From assembly GCF_001457455.1 (NCBI RefSeq), contig NZ_LN831026.1, positions 1,302,001-1,366,000 on the forward strand: a DNA stretch of 64,000 nt, given 5' to 3'. Each line of letters begins with the position of its first letter. The stretch's first letter is position 1. Source of the stretch: Corynebacterium diphtheriae. GTDB taxonomy: Bacteria; Actinomycetota; Actinomycetes; Mycobacteriales; Mycobacteriaceae. This document shows, in pieces, positions 51,741-61,483 of this stretch. The notes under the pieces are model-generated. The model was not told the DNA's origin and did no database searches. It saw only the letters and a program-made list of their open reading frames with translations. The position numbers and the translations under genes were made by a program.

Positions 51741-53399
51741 TTAGTTATCAATCTGTAAGCGATCGTGCTCTAGCTCAATAATATTACGGGCTAGCGCTCC
51801 TTCTGAGACATCTACGGCGTCAAAAACCTCTGCTGCTTCAGCATCCCGAGCATAGTTATCAAATACTGCCCTCTTATGCTCCAATAATTCGGTAAGTCTT
51901 TCGTCGACAGTATCGGCGCCAAAAAGTCGATAAACTGTGACAGGATCTCGTTGGCCCATTCGGTGTGTGCGTGCAATAGCTTGATCTACCAGCGTGGGCT
52001 TAACTTGCGCTTCCGTAAATATAACCACACTGGCTTTTTGAATATTTAGCCCTACACCTCCTGCAACAATTTGCAGCAATAACACATGTCTTCCAGTGTT
52101 TCCCAACTCATCAATCAGCTGTTGTCGTCGTTCAGGCGGCACATCTCCTGTGATTGACCCCGCAACGTATTCACCCAAATCTTTTTCAATACGCTCGAGC
52201 ACACTGCGAAAGTAGCTAAATATAATTACGTTCTTTCCAACACTTTCTGCCTCTTTCACAATGTCGATTAAGCGTTCCATTTTCGCACAATCCGGCCGAG
52301 CTGCTAGCATTGCTACTCTTCGCATCAGCATCCAATTACGTTCATGTACTGCTTGTCTGTATAGATGTTCATCCTCCGCACTGAGCTCGACCCATTCTGT
52401 GTGATCGATTTTTTCAGGAAGCTCGTCAAGGACATCCCCTTGATTTCTCCGGAGATAAAGATGCGCGATATGAGCTTTAAATGCTGAGGCTAATCGCGGT
52501 GCGCTTATTGCACAATGCGAATCAAGATATGAAACTAACGTACAAAATTCTTCTATTCTATTTTCCAATGGAGTACCGCTGAGAAGAAGCACATATTCCG
52601 ATTCTGCAATAATCCGCGAGACCGCTCGCGATCGTTTAGCCTCAGGATTTTTTATGTAGTGAGCCTCATCGACGATGACAACCGTGGCCCCTAGAAGCTG
52701 CATGGTTCTCGCGCCATCATATGTAACGATAAGCGCCCCAGCGGTATCATTCCATTGCGCAACTGCTTTTTGTTTGTTTTCTCCATGCGCAATCTGAACA
52801 GGAATGTTGCAGAATTTTTCCCATTCTCGAGCCCAGTTAGTCATCAGTGACGCTGGGACAATTATCAATATCTTTACTGGGTTTTCAGAAGATTTTTCAG
52901 CAGTAACATGGGCAGCTGCTGCGATAGCTTGCACAGTTTTACCAAGGCCCATCTCATCGCCAAGAATTACTTTGCGCTGAACTATAACGAATTTTGCGCC
53001 GAAACTTTGATAACCACGCAGAAAGGCGTCTCGTAGTAAAGAAGTATTGAGCTTTAGTGCGCGAATACGTTCTAACGTTTCGGACGATAAACCGCTCTGA
53101 CTATAGGGCGTTTGGTCATTTCCACGAATGGCAGACCATAGCGACTGGTAATGCGCTGGGCGTTCACAGTAATCCTTCCAAATGTCTACCGAGCCTTGCC
53201 CCTCAGAGAGTAAGTCTGGAATAGATAAAGCTAAGTTTGCCCAAGAAATATCATCAATAAACTGCAAATATGCAGTGTTGTGCCCATTTGACCCCTTGCT
53301 GTAGATCACAAAATACGCCGGTGGAATAGACCTCCATAACGCTTTTTCATGTGTGATTACTGGTTGCAAGTACCGTTCAAGGCGATCAATGCGATCCAA
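51741..53399 (-). CDS. SNF2-type helicase; C-terminal part of a split gene
   Basis: The 552-residue product is a complete SF2 motor: Walker A LGDEMGLGKTVQAIA (about residues 146-160), IVPASLMTNWAREW, the DEAH box VDEAHYIKN, LLSGTPLENRIEEF, and the C-terminal half QIVAGGVGLNIQKA with DQAIARTHRMGQRDPVTVYRL (motif VI). The start is uncertain: the frame opens with TTG at 53399, without a ribosome-binding site. It is in the same frame as 53406-54410 and separated from it by only TAA, GAC and GAA, so the two appear to be one gene (about 890 codons) broken by a nonsense codon. Function, probably DNA translocation or repair, is inferred from the family. Confidence 0.85.
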   Translation of the reverse strand: MDRIDRLERYLQPVITHEKALWRSIPPAYFVIYSKGSNGHNTAYLQFIDDISWANLALSIPDLLSEGQGSVDIWKDYCERPAHYQSLWSAIRGNDQTPYSQSGLSSETLERIRALKLNTSLLRDAFLRGYQSFGAKFVIVQRKVILGDEMGLGKTVQAIAAAAHVTAEKSSENPVKILIIVPASLMTNWAREWEKFCNIPVQIAHGENKQKAVAQWNDTAGALIVTYDGARTMQLLGATVVIVDEAHYIKNPEAKRSRAVSRIIAESEYVLLLSGTPLENRIEEFCTLVSYLDSHCAISAPRLASAFKAHIAHLYLRRNQGDVLDELPEKIDHTEWVELSAEDEHLYRQAVHERNWMLMRRVAMLAARPDCAKMERLIDIVKEAESVGKNVIIFSYFRSVLERIEKDLGEYVAGSITGDVPPERRQQLIDELGNTGRHVLLLQIVAGGVGLNIQKASVVIFTEAQVKPTLVDQAIARTHRMGQRDPVTVYRLFGADTVDERLTELLEHKRAVFDNYARDAEAAEVFDAVDVSEGALARNIIELEHDRLQIDN

Positions 53400-53405
53400 T
53401 TCGTC

Positions 53406-54410
53406 TTATAGCGCTTCCCTACTCCGACCATAGTGATAGAGAATATTAAGAAGCGCCTCGAGTTCCGTGCTCTGCTCTGAACCTAAAGTGGAAAGCGGTT
53501 GGGCTAACGCCTCCGAATAGAGGGTCTGAGCTGCAGCTTTTACCCGCTTTGCGGTTTGTTGTCCGACGCCCGGAATTTGTTCCAAGTCTTCAACTGAACG
53601 AGAAATTATTTCTGCCACAGAAGTTATTCCCTGACGCTTTATCGCCGTGACACTGACGCGTTCGCTGGTCACTTGGCTTAGAGAATCGATGCTAAGGCTA
53701 CTGAGAAGTGCGAGCGCACGGCATTGAATAATTTTGTTTTCTGCTTGAAGCGCTTTGCGTTGTAGCGTCCACGGTGAAAGTGGGTGCGCCCGTAGTTGTT
53801 CGCACAGGAGAATTGCAGGCCTTACGTATTCTTTGCTCAGATTATCAATACAGACTTCCGGAAGCTGCATTGCAGACGCAAGGCTTGATCGCACAGCTTT
53901 GCCGTAGGGAGAGTCTTGGTTTTCTACCAGAAAATGATGAACTCCTGATTTATAAGCTGATTCAGCCCTATCATATCGGCGAAGGTATTCAGTGACACGG
54001 GATAGCTGCACTTGAAGTTCTGGATTCGCGAGTAGGTTTTCAAGCTCAGTTGCAGCGGATTCGAATTGCTGATTCGCTGTCGAAGAAACCCGGCGCGTAA
54101 ATGTGCTCCATATGCCAATTTTAGTTTTGTGTAGAAGGTCTACGATGCCTGCCGTTGACTCGATAAATTTTTCAAGGATTTCCGTAACTTCAATATGATC
54201 TTCGGAGAATTCTTCGTGGGTGAATAGATGCGGGGGCCAAGATATAGCGGTTTGAGGTACGACCCATACATCGCTGATTTTTCCATGAGTGTTGAACCTT
54301 GCTGGTTCATGTGGTTCTAGTAGCGAGTTCAGAAGTAAATGAGCACGCTGTGCGACTTCCCTAAGGTACGTTCCTTGGGAGCGCAGCGTGCTCATACGAA
54401 GTGGGTCCAT
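53406..54410 (-). CDS. Helix-hairpin-helix protein; N-terminal part of a split SNF2 helicase
   Basis: The 334-residue product is mostly helical and ends with a helix-hairpin-helix motif, LEQIPGVGQQTAKRVKAAAQTLYSEAL (about residues 280-306), a DNA-contact element. I recognise no other domain; the first 270 residues are unassigned. The stop at 53406-53408 is in frame with the helicase that follows (EAL-stop-DELDRIDRLERYL), and reading through gives a smooth helical join. ATG at 54410; ATG at 54395 is an alternative. The upstream unit is the YhgE gene. Confidence 0.75.
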   Translation of the reverse strand: MDPLRMSTLRSQGTYLREVAQRAHLLLNSLLEPHEPARFNTHGKISDVWVVPQTAISWPPHLFTHEEFSEDHIEVTEILEKFIESTAGIVDLLHKTKIGIWSTFTRRVSSTANQQFESAATELENLLANPELQVQLSRVTEYLRRYDRAESAYKSGVHHFLVENQDSPYGKAVRSSLASAMQLPEVCIDNLSKEYVRPAILLCEQLRAHPLSPWTLQRKALQAENKIIQCRALALLSSLSIDSLSQVTSERVSVTAIKRQGITSVAEIISRSVEDLEQIPGVGQQTAKRVKAAAQTLYSEALAQPLSTLGSEQSTELEALLNILYHYGRSREAL

Positions 54411-54473
54411 ATTGTCCGATTATTTCACTTCACTTGAATTCGGACGATGTTTTTCGTTATTGAAATACAGGTG

Positions 54474-56495
54474 TTATACCGCTACTTCTGGATGGAAATC
54501 TTTCATCTTCATTTGTCGTTCTCGCATTGCGGCAATTGTAGAAAATAGTAGGAAAAGTGCACCGATGAAGATCAAGACGCTAACACCTTGTACTGCTCGA
54601 TGGTCTAAAGCTACATCTGTTGGGTAAATCGCTTGCCGAAGGATATTTACTGAGTATGTCATCGGATCGAAGGTATGGAACCAGCGCAGTGGTGCTGGTT
54701 GTGTTTCCGGTGGGTATAGTCCTCCGGAAGATACGATCTGTAGCGACATAAATGCGATACACAATACGCGTCCGACAGTAGAGCCGAATACTGTGTTGAG
54801 TCCTTGGGTTATCGCCATGAAGCACATGGATGTCAGGCACATCGCTGCCCACAGAAGGAATTCGTTGTGAGCTTGAAGCCCAATGGCATAGCGTTGCACT
54901 AAGAACATAATGGTTGCTTGGCAAAATCCAACGATAACTGCAGGTATATAGGAGGCTAGAACAACGCGGAATGGTGTTACGCCTGAATCAACTACACGTC
55001 GCTGTAGTGGACGCATGAGCATGAAGGTTACGGTGCCGCCCATGAATAGTCCCAGTGCGATAAACATAGGTGCGAGCCCTAATCCAAAAAGCGAGAGGGA
55101 ATCTCTGGCAACGTTTTCTGCTACTGGTGTAGATACGTTTCGCGCTGAGTCTGCGATCGTGTCATCAGGGAATTGCGGAATTTTGTCTTTGCTCTCTCCT
55201 AGCTTGAGGGATAGTTCGGATGCTCCTTCATCAAGACGAACTAATCCTGAGCTAAGTTGCGATGCACCCACCGTCAGCTGTTGAGATCCTGCTGAAAGTT
55301 TGGTCGTGCCATCGGCTAGGGTCTTGGTACCTATAACAAGCTTTTCGGAGCCATCAGACAACTGATGCAACCCAGTGGAAAGTTTTTGAGCACCTTTCGT
55401 TGCTGAATTTATACCTGCGCGATATTGTGCCGTGGGGTCGGAAAGCTGTCGGTGTATTTCCGATGCCCCGTTTCGCAGTTTCGAAAGTTGAGTCATCATA
55501 TCCGATTGAGGACCGATTCCGGCTGTGTTGATGGAGTTAATAATGCCGTCGGCGCTGTTAGCGAGGTCGATCGCTTGGGGTATGCCTGTGGCACGTAGTT
55601 GGGCACTCAGATTGACCAGTGGAACTGTCAATTGCGCTTGGGCATCGCTCGCTTGTTGTGCGACGCCCACGAGCTTATCGACGCCCGCAGATACTTGACC
55701 CGCGCCGTTTCCGAGGGTATCGGTGGCTGCGTTGAGTTTTGTTAGTCCGTCGGCGAGTGCGTCAGCACCGTTACTCGCAGTATGAATTCCTTGGTCAAGT
55801 TGGCCTGCGCCGTCGTAAAGCTTGTGTGCTCCGTCGTTTGCTTGTTGGAGTCCATTGTTAAGCTGTGTTGATCCGTCTGCGAGCTTGTCGGCACCATCAT
55901 GAGCTTTATGGGAGCCGTCTGCGAGTTGGCCGGCGCCGTCTGCTGCAGCGCCAAGGCCTTGGCCGATGGTATTAAACCCGACAAGGAGTTGGTTTGCTAC
56001 TTGTGATCCAAGATTCTCATTTACTGCGGCGAGAACGCGTCCTACAACTTGGTTGCCCAACATTGTAGCTAAAAAGCCATTGGCGTTGTTGTAAACAGCA
56101 TTAAGTTTTGCTTGATGCGGCTGGGGATCTTTTACGCTAGTGGCGGCTTGAGAAAAATCTGTGGGGAATTCGATAGCGAAGTAGTAGGTGCCGTCAGCAA
56201 TTCCTTTGCGAGCTTGGTCGGCGGAGACCTCTATAAATTTTGCTTGTTGTTGATCGACAAGACTATGGGTGATCTGTTCACCTGCGTTGATGGTCTTGCC
56301 TTCTTTGGTCACTCCGGTATCTGAGTTGACTACTGCTACGGGCAATTTGTTGAGATGTCCGATTGGATCCCAGTAAGACCAAACAAATAACCCGCCGAAG
56401 AGCAAGGGCATAAGCATGATAACGACAATTGCTATGGGAGGTAGTTTTCCATGTCCGAATCTGCGGAATTCCGTACCGATATGAAATAGGTTCAT
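54474..56495 (-). CDS. YhgE/Pip-type membrane protein
   Basis: The 673-residue protein resembles the YhgE/Pip (phage infection protein) family with an ABC-2-type C-terminus. One transmembrane helix is near 20-40 (AIVVIMLMPLLFGGLFVWSY); a large extracytoplasmic domain contains about ten imperfect copies of DGAxxLxDGxxxL between residues 180 and 430 (for example DGAGQLADGSHKAHDGADKLADG); five or six more helices are near 475-660. The ATPase gene ends 18 bases before this start, so it is the likely partner. Transport substrate unknown; lipids, drugs or a cell-wall component are possible. Confidence 0.85.
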   Translation of the reverse strand: MNLFHIGTEFRRFGHGKLPPIAIVVIMLMPLLFGGLFVWSYWDPIGHLNKLPVAVVNSDTGVTKEGKTINAGEQITHSLVDQQQAKFIEVSADQARKGIADGTYYFAIEFPTDFSQAATSVKDPQPHQAKLNAVYNNANGFLATMLGNQVVGRVLAAVNENLGSQVANQLLVGFNTIGQGLGAAADGAGQLADGSHKAHDGADKLADGSTQLNNGLQQANDGAHKLYDGAGQLDQGIHTASNGADALADGLTKLNAATDTLGNGAGQVSAGVDKLVGVAQQASDAQAQLTVPLVNLSAQLRATGIPQAIDLANSADGIINSINTAGIGPQSDMMTQLSKLRNGASEIHRQLSDPTAQYRAGINSATKGAQKLSTGLHQLSDGSEKLVIGTKTLADGTTKLSAGSQQLTVGASQLSSGLVRLDEGASELSLKLGESKDKIPQFPDDTIADSARNVSTPVAENVARDSLSLFGLGLAPMFIALGLFMGGTVTFMLMRPLQRRVVDSGVTPFRVVLASYIPAVIVGFCQATIMFLVQRYAIGLQAHNEFLLWAAMCLTSMCFMAITQGLNTVFGSTVGRVLCIAFMSLQIVSSGGLYPPETQPAPLRWFHTFDPMTYSVNILRQAIYPTDVALDHRAVQGVSVLIFIGALFLLFSTIAAMRERQMKMKDFHPEVAV

Positions 56496-56513
56496 GATGT
56501 TAGGTTTTCCTCG

Positions 56514-57248
56514 TTATGCCTTTGCTTTTTGCTTTCGTTGTAGGGCGCCAGCAACGTGAATCTCTTGGTCTGCAATTTTGTCAACGTCATCATTGGCGGA
56601 CATAGCGACAACGGGCATTGATGCAGCAATGTTTTTTAACTCCCTTAAAAGATCAGCTCTTAAGCGGAGGCTTCGGATTTGGTCGATATCGTCCACAATG
56701 AGCAAGTCTGTGTGCGGTCTTGCAATTAGTGCAAGAGCGATACGTAAACGAAAACGAGTGAGGGGATCGAGATCTCCAATGCTTTGTCTCGCAAATTCTT
56801 TGCTGTTGGGAAGATCGAGTAGTTCGGCTGCGTTAATGAACGTTTCCGACTTGGTTATGTCCCGAGGAACTCGGCGATACCAAGGCTGCGACCATGCCAA
56901 TTGTTCGCGCACTGCAGCTGTGACTGGCACGAGTCGTTCGAGCGAATCTAATTCTGGTACACCTGCCAAGGCGACTGCTTTATGCAGTTGGCGTGGCGCT
57001 GTTAGCACCTTGTCTGAATCCTGAACTTTTAATTCAATCGAGCCACTTATGGGCTTCATACGCCCTGCGAGAGTCATCGACAAAGTTGTTGCCGAATTTT
57101 CTCGACCACAGTGCACCAAGCTAAGACCAGCGTAGATTTTTAGCTCTGGGAGGTGCGTACCGCTGACCATATGGAGGTCAGTAACACTTAGGATCGGCTG
57201 ATCTTCGGTCGGTGCGTTGTCCGTCGTGAGGCTGTGCGTTGTTTCCAC
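56514..57248 (-). CDS. ABC-transporter ATPase-like protein with degenerate Walker A
   Basis: A 244-residue ABC ATPase-fold protein. Walker B LLIVDDIDQI (about residue 185) is recognisable and a remnant signature precedes it (IGDLDPLTRFRLRIALALIARP). The Walker A position reads VHCGRENSATTLSMTLAG instead of GxxGxGKST, so the Lys is lost and ATPase activity is doubtful. The N-terminus has an unstructured 25-residue lead. GTG at 57248. It forms an operon with the YhgE gene and faces a TetR gene across a 162-bp divergent region. Confidence 0.78.
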   Translation of the reverse strand: METTHSLTTDNAPTEDQPILSVTDLHMVSGTHLPELKIYAGLSLVHCGRENSATTLSMTLAGRMKPISGSIELKVQDSDKVLTAPRQLHKAVALAGVPELDSLERLVPVTAAVREQLAWSQPWYRRVPRDITKSETFINAAELLDLPNSKEFARQSIGDLDPLTRFRLRIALALIARPHTDLLIVDDIDQIRSLRLRADLLRELKNIAASMPVVAMSANDDVDKIADQEIHVAGALQRKQKAKA

Positions 57249-57410
57249 GAACGGGGGATCCTATCTTGTTAGTCGTTTTTCTAAAATGTATTAGGTCTAC
57301 CGCAGAGGTGTTGCACCCACAATAAGTGAGAAGGTACCCTCCACTAAAGCGGATCATCAACATATTTCTCTCACATGACACCATTGTCAAACCCTCGAGG
57401 ACTCTAAACT

Positions 57411-58001
57411 ATGCGAACGGACGCTTTGCGAAGGCGAAACAGCATTATCTCAGCCGGAAGCGCTCTTCTTATCCAAGCCGGTACTCACATGACGGTCGAG
57501 TCAGTCGCAGAACGCGCCAAAGTCGGAATCGCAACGTTGTACCGAAACTTCCCAACGCGTGAACACCTCCTTCATGCCTGCATTGGAAATATCGCTGACA
57601 ATGGCATCGAACAACTCAATTCCATAGCCAATTGCCCTCCCCGATCATCGAGCGAAGCCAAACAACAACTCATCACTCTCATATCTCTCATTTCTACGAT
57701 CGGGCTTAATATCGTTATTCCAGCCATCATCCAGCCTCCCGAATCAAGTTTGGCCCCAGAATTTTTAGACACCCGACGTACACTCATGAAGTTGATGCGA
57801 ACTATCGATTCCAATCTTCGAGCCACAGGACTAATTCATCCTTCCATCTCAATCCTGGACTTCTACACCGGCATTATTGCTCTATGTGCACCCCCTCATT
57901 TCAGTGCGACAGATACACCGACTCCCACAACTGAGCACCTCATCGATATTTTCATTGCAGGTTGCAAAACTGGAGTAGCTAAAACCACTAAAAATAGCTA
58001 G
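57411..58001 (+). CDS. TetR/AcrR-family repressor
   Basis: The 196-residue product has an N-terminal HTH (about residues 10-55, TVESVAERAKVGIATLYRNFPTREHLL) typical of the TetR family and a helical ligand domain. ATG at 57411 with GAGGA upstream. It is divergent from the ABC/YhgE pair, so it most likely represses that pair and itself; the ligand is unknown. No perfect operator palindrome is visible in 57249-57410, only a partial one (CTAAAATGTATTAG near 57281). sdaA follows 44 bases downstream. Confidence 0.85.
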   Translation: MRTDALRRRNSIISAGSALLIQAGTHMTVESVAERAKVGIATLYRNFPTREHLLHACIGNIADNGIEQLNSIANCPPRSSSEAKQQLITLISLISTIGLNIVIPAIIQPPESSLAPEFLDTRRTLMKLMRTIDSNLRATGLIHPSISILDFYTGIIALCAPPHFSATDTPTPTTEHLIDIFIAGCKTGVAKTTKNS

Positions 58002-58045
58002 GTTGGTAACTTCACCCATCTTCCCCACCCCGCTCAAGGAGCAGT

Positions 58046-59434
58046 ATGTCAATCAGTGTCACTGATTTGTTTAGTATCGGAATTGGCCCTTCTTCTTCCC
58101 ACACCGTTGGGCCACTTCGCGCGGCTGAAGCATTTCTTAGTGCAAACAACTGCCCTGATGATTCCGAAATTGCTATCACCTTGCATGGTTCCCTTGCCGC
58201 CACAGGTATCGGCCACGGTACCGATCGTGCAGCAATTCTTGGCTTAGCAGGCTACACCCCTATTACCCTTACGCCTGACGTAAAACCTGTTTTTGGCTCC
58301 GCAATTCCCACCCAAGGAACAGTCAGTGGACCTCGAGGCGAGGTACGTTATCGCCTCATTTTCGACCCAGTTCCACTACCAGAACACCCTAATGCGATGA
58401 CTTTCGTCGCCTATGGCCCCGATGGCAATCGTATCGGCACCCCTGCGATCTATTACTCCATCGGTGGTGGTTTCATCGCAACAGCCGATACCATGCGCGA
58501 ACAAAAAACCCCAGAGTCTGCTGTCAAATCAGCAAATCAGGACCTAATGCCGTATCCGTTCACCACAGGAGACGAGCTTCTGTATCAATGCCAGAGCAAC
58601 GCTCTCAGCATTCCACAGCTAATGGAAGCCAATGAAACAGCAATTCATGGAAGCATCTTGCCTGTGAACGATCATCTCGATTCCGTATGGGCCACTATGC
58701 AAGAATGCGTTAATCAAGGGTTGAGTACGTGGGGAATTCTACCGGGTGGACTCGAAGTAGAACGCCGTGCGCCACAGCTTTTCCAACATCTCACTGATGG
58801 CCCGGTGGACACCGATGATGCCCTTCGCGCAATGGAATGGGTGAATCTCTTTGCCCTCGCAGTCAACGAGGAGAACGCAGCCGGTGGGCGGGTTGTCACT
58901 GCTCCTACAAATGGTGCGGCAGGAATTGTCCCTGCAGTTTTGCAGTACGCTGAAAAATTTGTTCCTCAATTTACGGAAACAAGCCATCGAGATTTCTTGC
59001 TAACAGCTGCCGCTATAGGCATCATCATCAAATACAACGCTTCAATCTCCGGTGCTGAGGTTGGATGCCAAGGTGAAGTCGGCTCAGCAAGCTCTATGGC
59101 CGCTGCTGGTCTATGCCAAGTGCTCAACGGTACCCCACGCCAAGTAGAGCATGCTGCAGAAATAGCTCTCGAGCACAATCTCGGGCTAACCTGTGATCCA
59201 GTCGGCGGCTTGGTCCAAATACCATGCATTGAACGCAACGCAATTGGTGCAGTGAAATCTATCAATGCAGCTCGCTTATCGCTTATCGGATCAGGTAAAC
59301 ATCGTGTCCGACTCGATGATGCTGTGCTTACTATGGCTGAAACTGGACGGGACATGCTCACAAAATACAAAGAAACTTCCACAGGCGGTCTAGCTATTCG
59401 CCTTGGGCTTCCTGTCAGCATCACTGAATGCTAA
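58046..59434 (+). CDS. sdaA: L-serine dehydratase
   Basis: A single-chain iron-sulfur L-serine ammonia-lyase that makes pyruvate and ammonia. The 462-residue product has the N-terminal beta domain with SIGIGPSSSHTVGP and the alpha domain with PTNGAAGIVPAVLQY, GAEVGCQGEVGSASSMAAA and CDPVGGLVQIPCIERN, whose Cys residues would bind the 4Fe-4S cluster. ATG at 58046 with AAGGAG upstream. It lies 44 bp after the TetR gene; co-transcription is possible. Convergent to hisS. Confidence 0.95.
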   Translation: MSISVTDLFSIGIGPSSSHTVGPLRAAEAFLSANNCPDDSEIAITLHGSLAATGIGHGTDRAAILGLAGYTPITLTPDVKPVFGSAIPTQGTVSGPRGEVRYRLIFDPVPLPEHPNAMTFVAYGPDGNRIGTPAIYYSIGGGFIATADTMREQKTPESAVKSANQDLMPYPFTTGDELLYQCQSNALSIPQLMEANETAIHGSILPVNDHLDSVWATMQECVNQGLSTWGILPGGLEVERRAPQLFQHLTDGPVDTDDALRAMEWVNLFALAVNEENAAGGRVVTAPTNGAAGIVPAVLQYAEKFVPQFTETSHRDFLLTAAAIGIIIKYNASISGAEVGCQGEVGSASSMAAAGLCQVLNGTPRQVEHAAEIALEHNLGLTCDPVGGLVQIPCIERNAIGAVKSINAARLSLIGSGKHRVRLDDAVLTMAETGRDMLTKYKETSTGGLAIRLGLPVSITEC

Positions 59435-59436
59435 AA

Positions 59437-59482
59437 GCGGTGGGAATGCACGAGTAATAAAAATACTGTGCATTCCCACCGC
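59437..59482. terminator. Convergent hairpin between sdaA and hisS
   Basis: GCGGTGGGAATGCAC (59437-59451) pairs perfectly over 15 bp with GTGCATTCCCACCGC (59468-59482). The loop contains AGTA/TACT, which can add a small inner stem. There is no long T-run, but the position between convergent genes fits a bidirectional terminator. Confidence 0.65.
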
Positions 59483-59505
59483 CGCAAGCGTGGCCTCCTC
59501 GTGTC

Positions 59506-60777
59506 TTACAACGCTGACTGAATCTCCAAGATCAAATTGTCAAGGGATACATCGCGTTGCCCTTGTTGAGCTAGATCTTTAACAGCAACACAATTGTTCT
59601 CAAGCTCACGATCCCCTAACACAAGAGCAAAACGAGCTCCAGCGCGGTCCGCACCTTTCATCGCACCTTTCAAACCGCGATCACCATAGGCCATATCTGC
59701 GCTGATACCAGCTGAACGAAGTGCGTCGATGATCCGAACCATTTCGCGCTTCGCTGCCGAACCCATGGCCACACCAAAAACGTTCACTCGAGAGCCATCG
59801 GTTACTCGCTTTTGTTCCGCTTCAAGCGCAAGCAAGCAACGGTCCACTCCCAGTGCATAGCCGATACCTGAAAGTTCTTGGCCGCCCAACTGCGCCATGA
59901 GGCCGTCGTAACGCCCACCGCCTCCAATACCCGACTGTGCACCCAAACCGTCATGAACAAACTCAAATGTGGTCTTGGTGTAGTAGTCCAAACCGCGAAC
60001 CATTCGAGGATTGACTACATAGGCAACATTGAGGTCATCCAGCATTCCCGTAACAAGCTCGAAGTGTTCCCTACTCGAATCAGACAGGTTATCCAACATC
60101 AACGGCGCATCTACGGTCATCTCTTGAATTTCTGGACGCTTATCGTCCAAAACTCGCAGTGGATTAATCTCCGCACGATGACGAGTTTCTTCGTCCAAAG
60201 GCAGCTTAAACAAGAATTCTTGGAGCTTTTCTCGGTATTGCGGACGGCACGTGTGGTCGCCAAGGCTCGTAAGCTCCAAACGGTAACCGGTCAAGCCAAT
60301 TGCTTTGAGAGAGCGGTCCGCAAGTGCAATAACTTCCGCGTCGAGAGCGGGGTCATCAACACCGATAGCTTCAACGCCTACTTGTTGCAGCTGGCGGTAA
60401 CGCCCCGCTTGCGGGCGCTCATAGCGGAAAAAAGGACCATAGTAGTTGAGCTTGACCGGAAGTTGTCCGCGATCGAGATTGTGCTCGATAACTGCACGCA
60501 TCACACCGGCTGTGCCTTCAGGACGAAGCGTAACCGACCGATCCCCTCGATCCGCAAACGTGTACATTTCCTTCGTTACCACATCGGTCGATTCACCGAC
60601 GCCACGAGCAAACAAAGCAGTGTCTTCAAAGATAGGAAGCTCGATGTGCTCATAACCAGCCAGATGCGCTTGGTGGGCAAAAGTATCACGCACCCCTAAA
60701 AATTCGGGGGAAACTGGTGGAATATAGTCTGGCACGCCTTTAGGGGCTTGGATCGTCTGCAGCTTCTTTTTACTCAC
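59506..60777 (-). CDS. hisS: Histidyl-tRNA synthetase
   Basis: Charges tRNA-His. The 423-residue class II enzyme has [12 protein letters not shown] at the start, [17 protein letters not shown] (motif 2), [23 protein letters not shown], and [30 protein letters not shown] with HisA-motif residues, plus a C-terminal anticodon domain. GTG at 60777 gives the family N-terminus; the frame to TTG 60804 adds nine residues, and neither start has a strong ribosome-binding site. The adjacent metallo-hydrolase is 40 bases upstream. The hisS / hydrolase / ppi neighbourhood matches M. tuberculosis Rv2580c-Rv2582. Confidence 0.95.
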   Translation of the reverse strand: MSKKKLQTIQAPKGVPDYIPPVSPEFLGVRDTFAHQAHLAGYEHIELPIFEDTALFARGVGESTDVVTKEMYTFADRGDRSVTLRPEGTAGVMRAVIEHNLDRGQLPVKLNYYGPFFRYERPQAGRYRQLQQVGVEAIGVDDPALDAEVIALADRSLKAIGLTGYRLELTSLGDHTCRPQYREKLQEFLFKLPLDEETRHRAEINPLRVLDDKRPEIQEMTVDAPLMLDNLSDSSREHFELVTGMLDDLNVAYVVNPRMVRGLDYYTKTTFEFVHDGLGAQSGIGGGGRYDGLMAQLGGQELSGIGYALGVDRCLLALEAEQKRVTDGSRVNVFGVAMGSAAKREMVRIIDALRSAGISADMAYGDRGLKGAMKGADRAGARFALVLGDRELENNCVAVKDLAQQGQRDVSLDNLILEIQSAL

Positions 60778-60817
60778 GTCGATACAGCTTAGCGGTAGCA
60801 ACAAAACAATTCGAGTA

Positions 60818-61474
60818 CTACACCCTCAAATACGGATTTGAAGCCTTCTCAGCTCGCATCGTGGTAGCTGGACCATGCCCAGGCAATATTGTCAATGAGT
60901 CCTCTAACCCCAGAACTACACTTTTTATACTGTTCGCCATAGCATGAGGATCAGAGTGCGCAAGATCAGTCCGTCCTATCGATCCTTTGAAAAGCACATC
61001 ACCTGAAAAACAGAAGTCTTTACCAACGAACAAGACGCACCCAGGTGAATGACCAGGCGCATGACGAACAACGAATCGTTGACCACCAAGTTCAACTTCA
61101 TCGCCATCGCCTAAATAGCTCACTGAATCAGGGAGATTCATCGCATCGGCGTGGAAAAGTAATCTCGAGTCTTCCGACATTCCATTTCCCTTGTCCAAAA
61201 AGAATTCATCGTCGCGATGAATCTGCAACGCCACTCCCCAACCATTAGCAAGAGCAGCAGCATCCCTGCAGTGATCAATATGGCCATGAGTGAGCAAAAC
61301 TTGCACTACTTCGACGCGGTTTTCTTCACAGTACTGATCAATTAGCTCTTTCGCGCGGAGCCCAGGGTCTATCACGCTTGCGTATCGACGCCCCTCAGAT
61401 TCCTCCGACAGCACCACGTAACAATTGGTTTGATACGGTCCTGCCGGAAAACTCAAAATCTCCATATGGTTCAT
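60818..61474 (-). CDS. Metallo-beta-lactamase-fold hydrolase (glyoxalase II-like)
   Basis: A 218-residue binuclear metal hydrolase. The signature [16 protein letters not shown] (about residues 60-75) has the metal ligands, [14 protein letters not shown] the next His, [14 protein letters not shown] the Asp, and ILPGHGPAT the last His. Members include hydroxyacylglutathione hydrolase, but corynebacteria make mycothiol rather than glutathione, so the true thioester is unknown. ATG at 61474; ATG at 61465 is the alternative. tpx lies nine bases upstream, so the two are probably one operon. Confidence 0.9.
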   Translation of the reverse strand: MNHMEILSFPAGPYQTNCYVVLSEESEGRRYASVIDPGLRAKELIDQYCEENRVEVVQVLLTHGHIDHCRDAAALANGWGVALQIHRDDEFFLDKGNGMSEDSRLLFHADAMNLPDSVSYLGDGDEVELGGQRFVVRHAPGHSPGCVLFVGKDFCFSGDVLFKGSIGRTDLAHSDPHAMANSIKSVVLGLEDSLTILPGHGPATTMRAEKASNPYLRV

Positions 61475-61483
61475 TCAACCGTG

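Noticed and set aside
54414-54445. GTCCGA/TCGGAC pairing after the YhgE gene as terminator
   Set aside because: The stem is only six pairs with a mismatch next to it, a long loop and no T-tail on the minus strand.
56491-56513. DtxR-like half site TTAGGTTTTCC between the ABC and YhgE genes
   Set aside because: Only one half of the 19-bp iron box matches, and it lies inside an operon.
59878-60699. 273-residue plus-strand open frame opposite hisS
   Set aside because: It lies fully antisense to a clear HisRS, has no family features and no ribosome-binding site.
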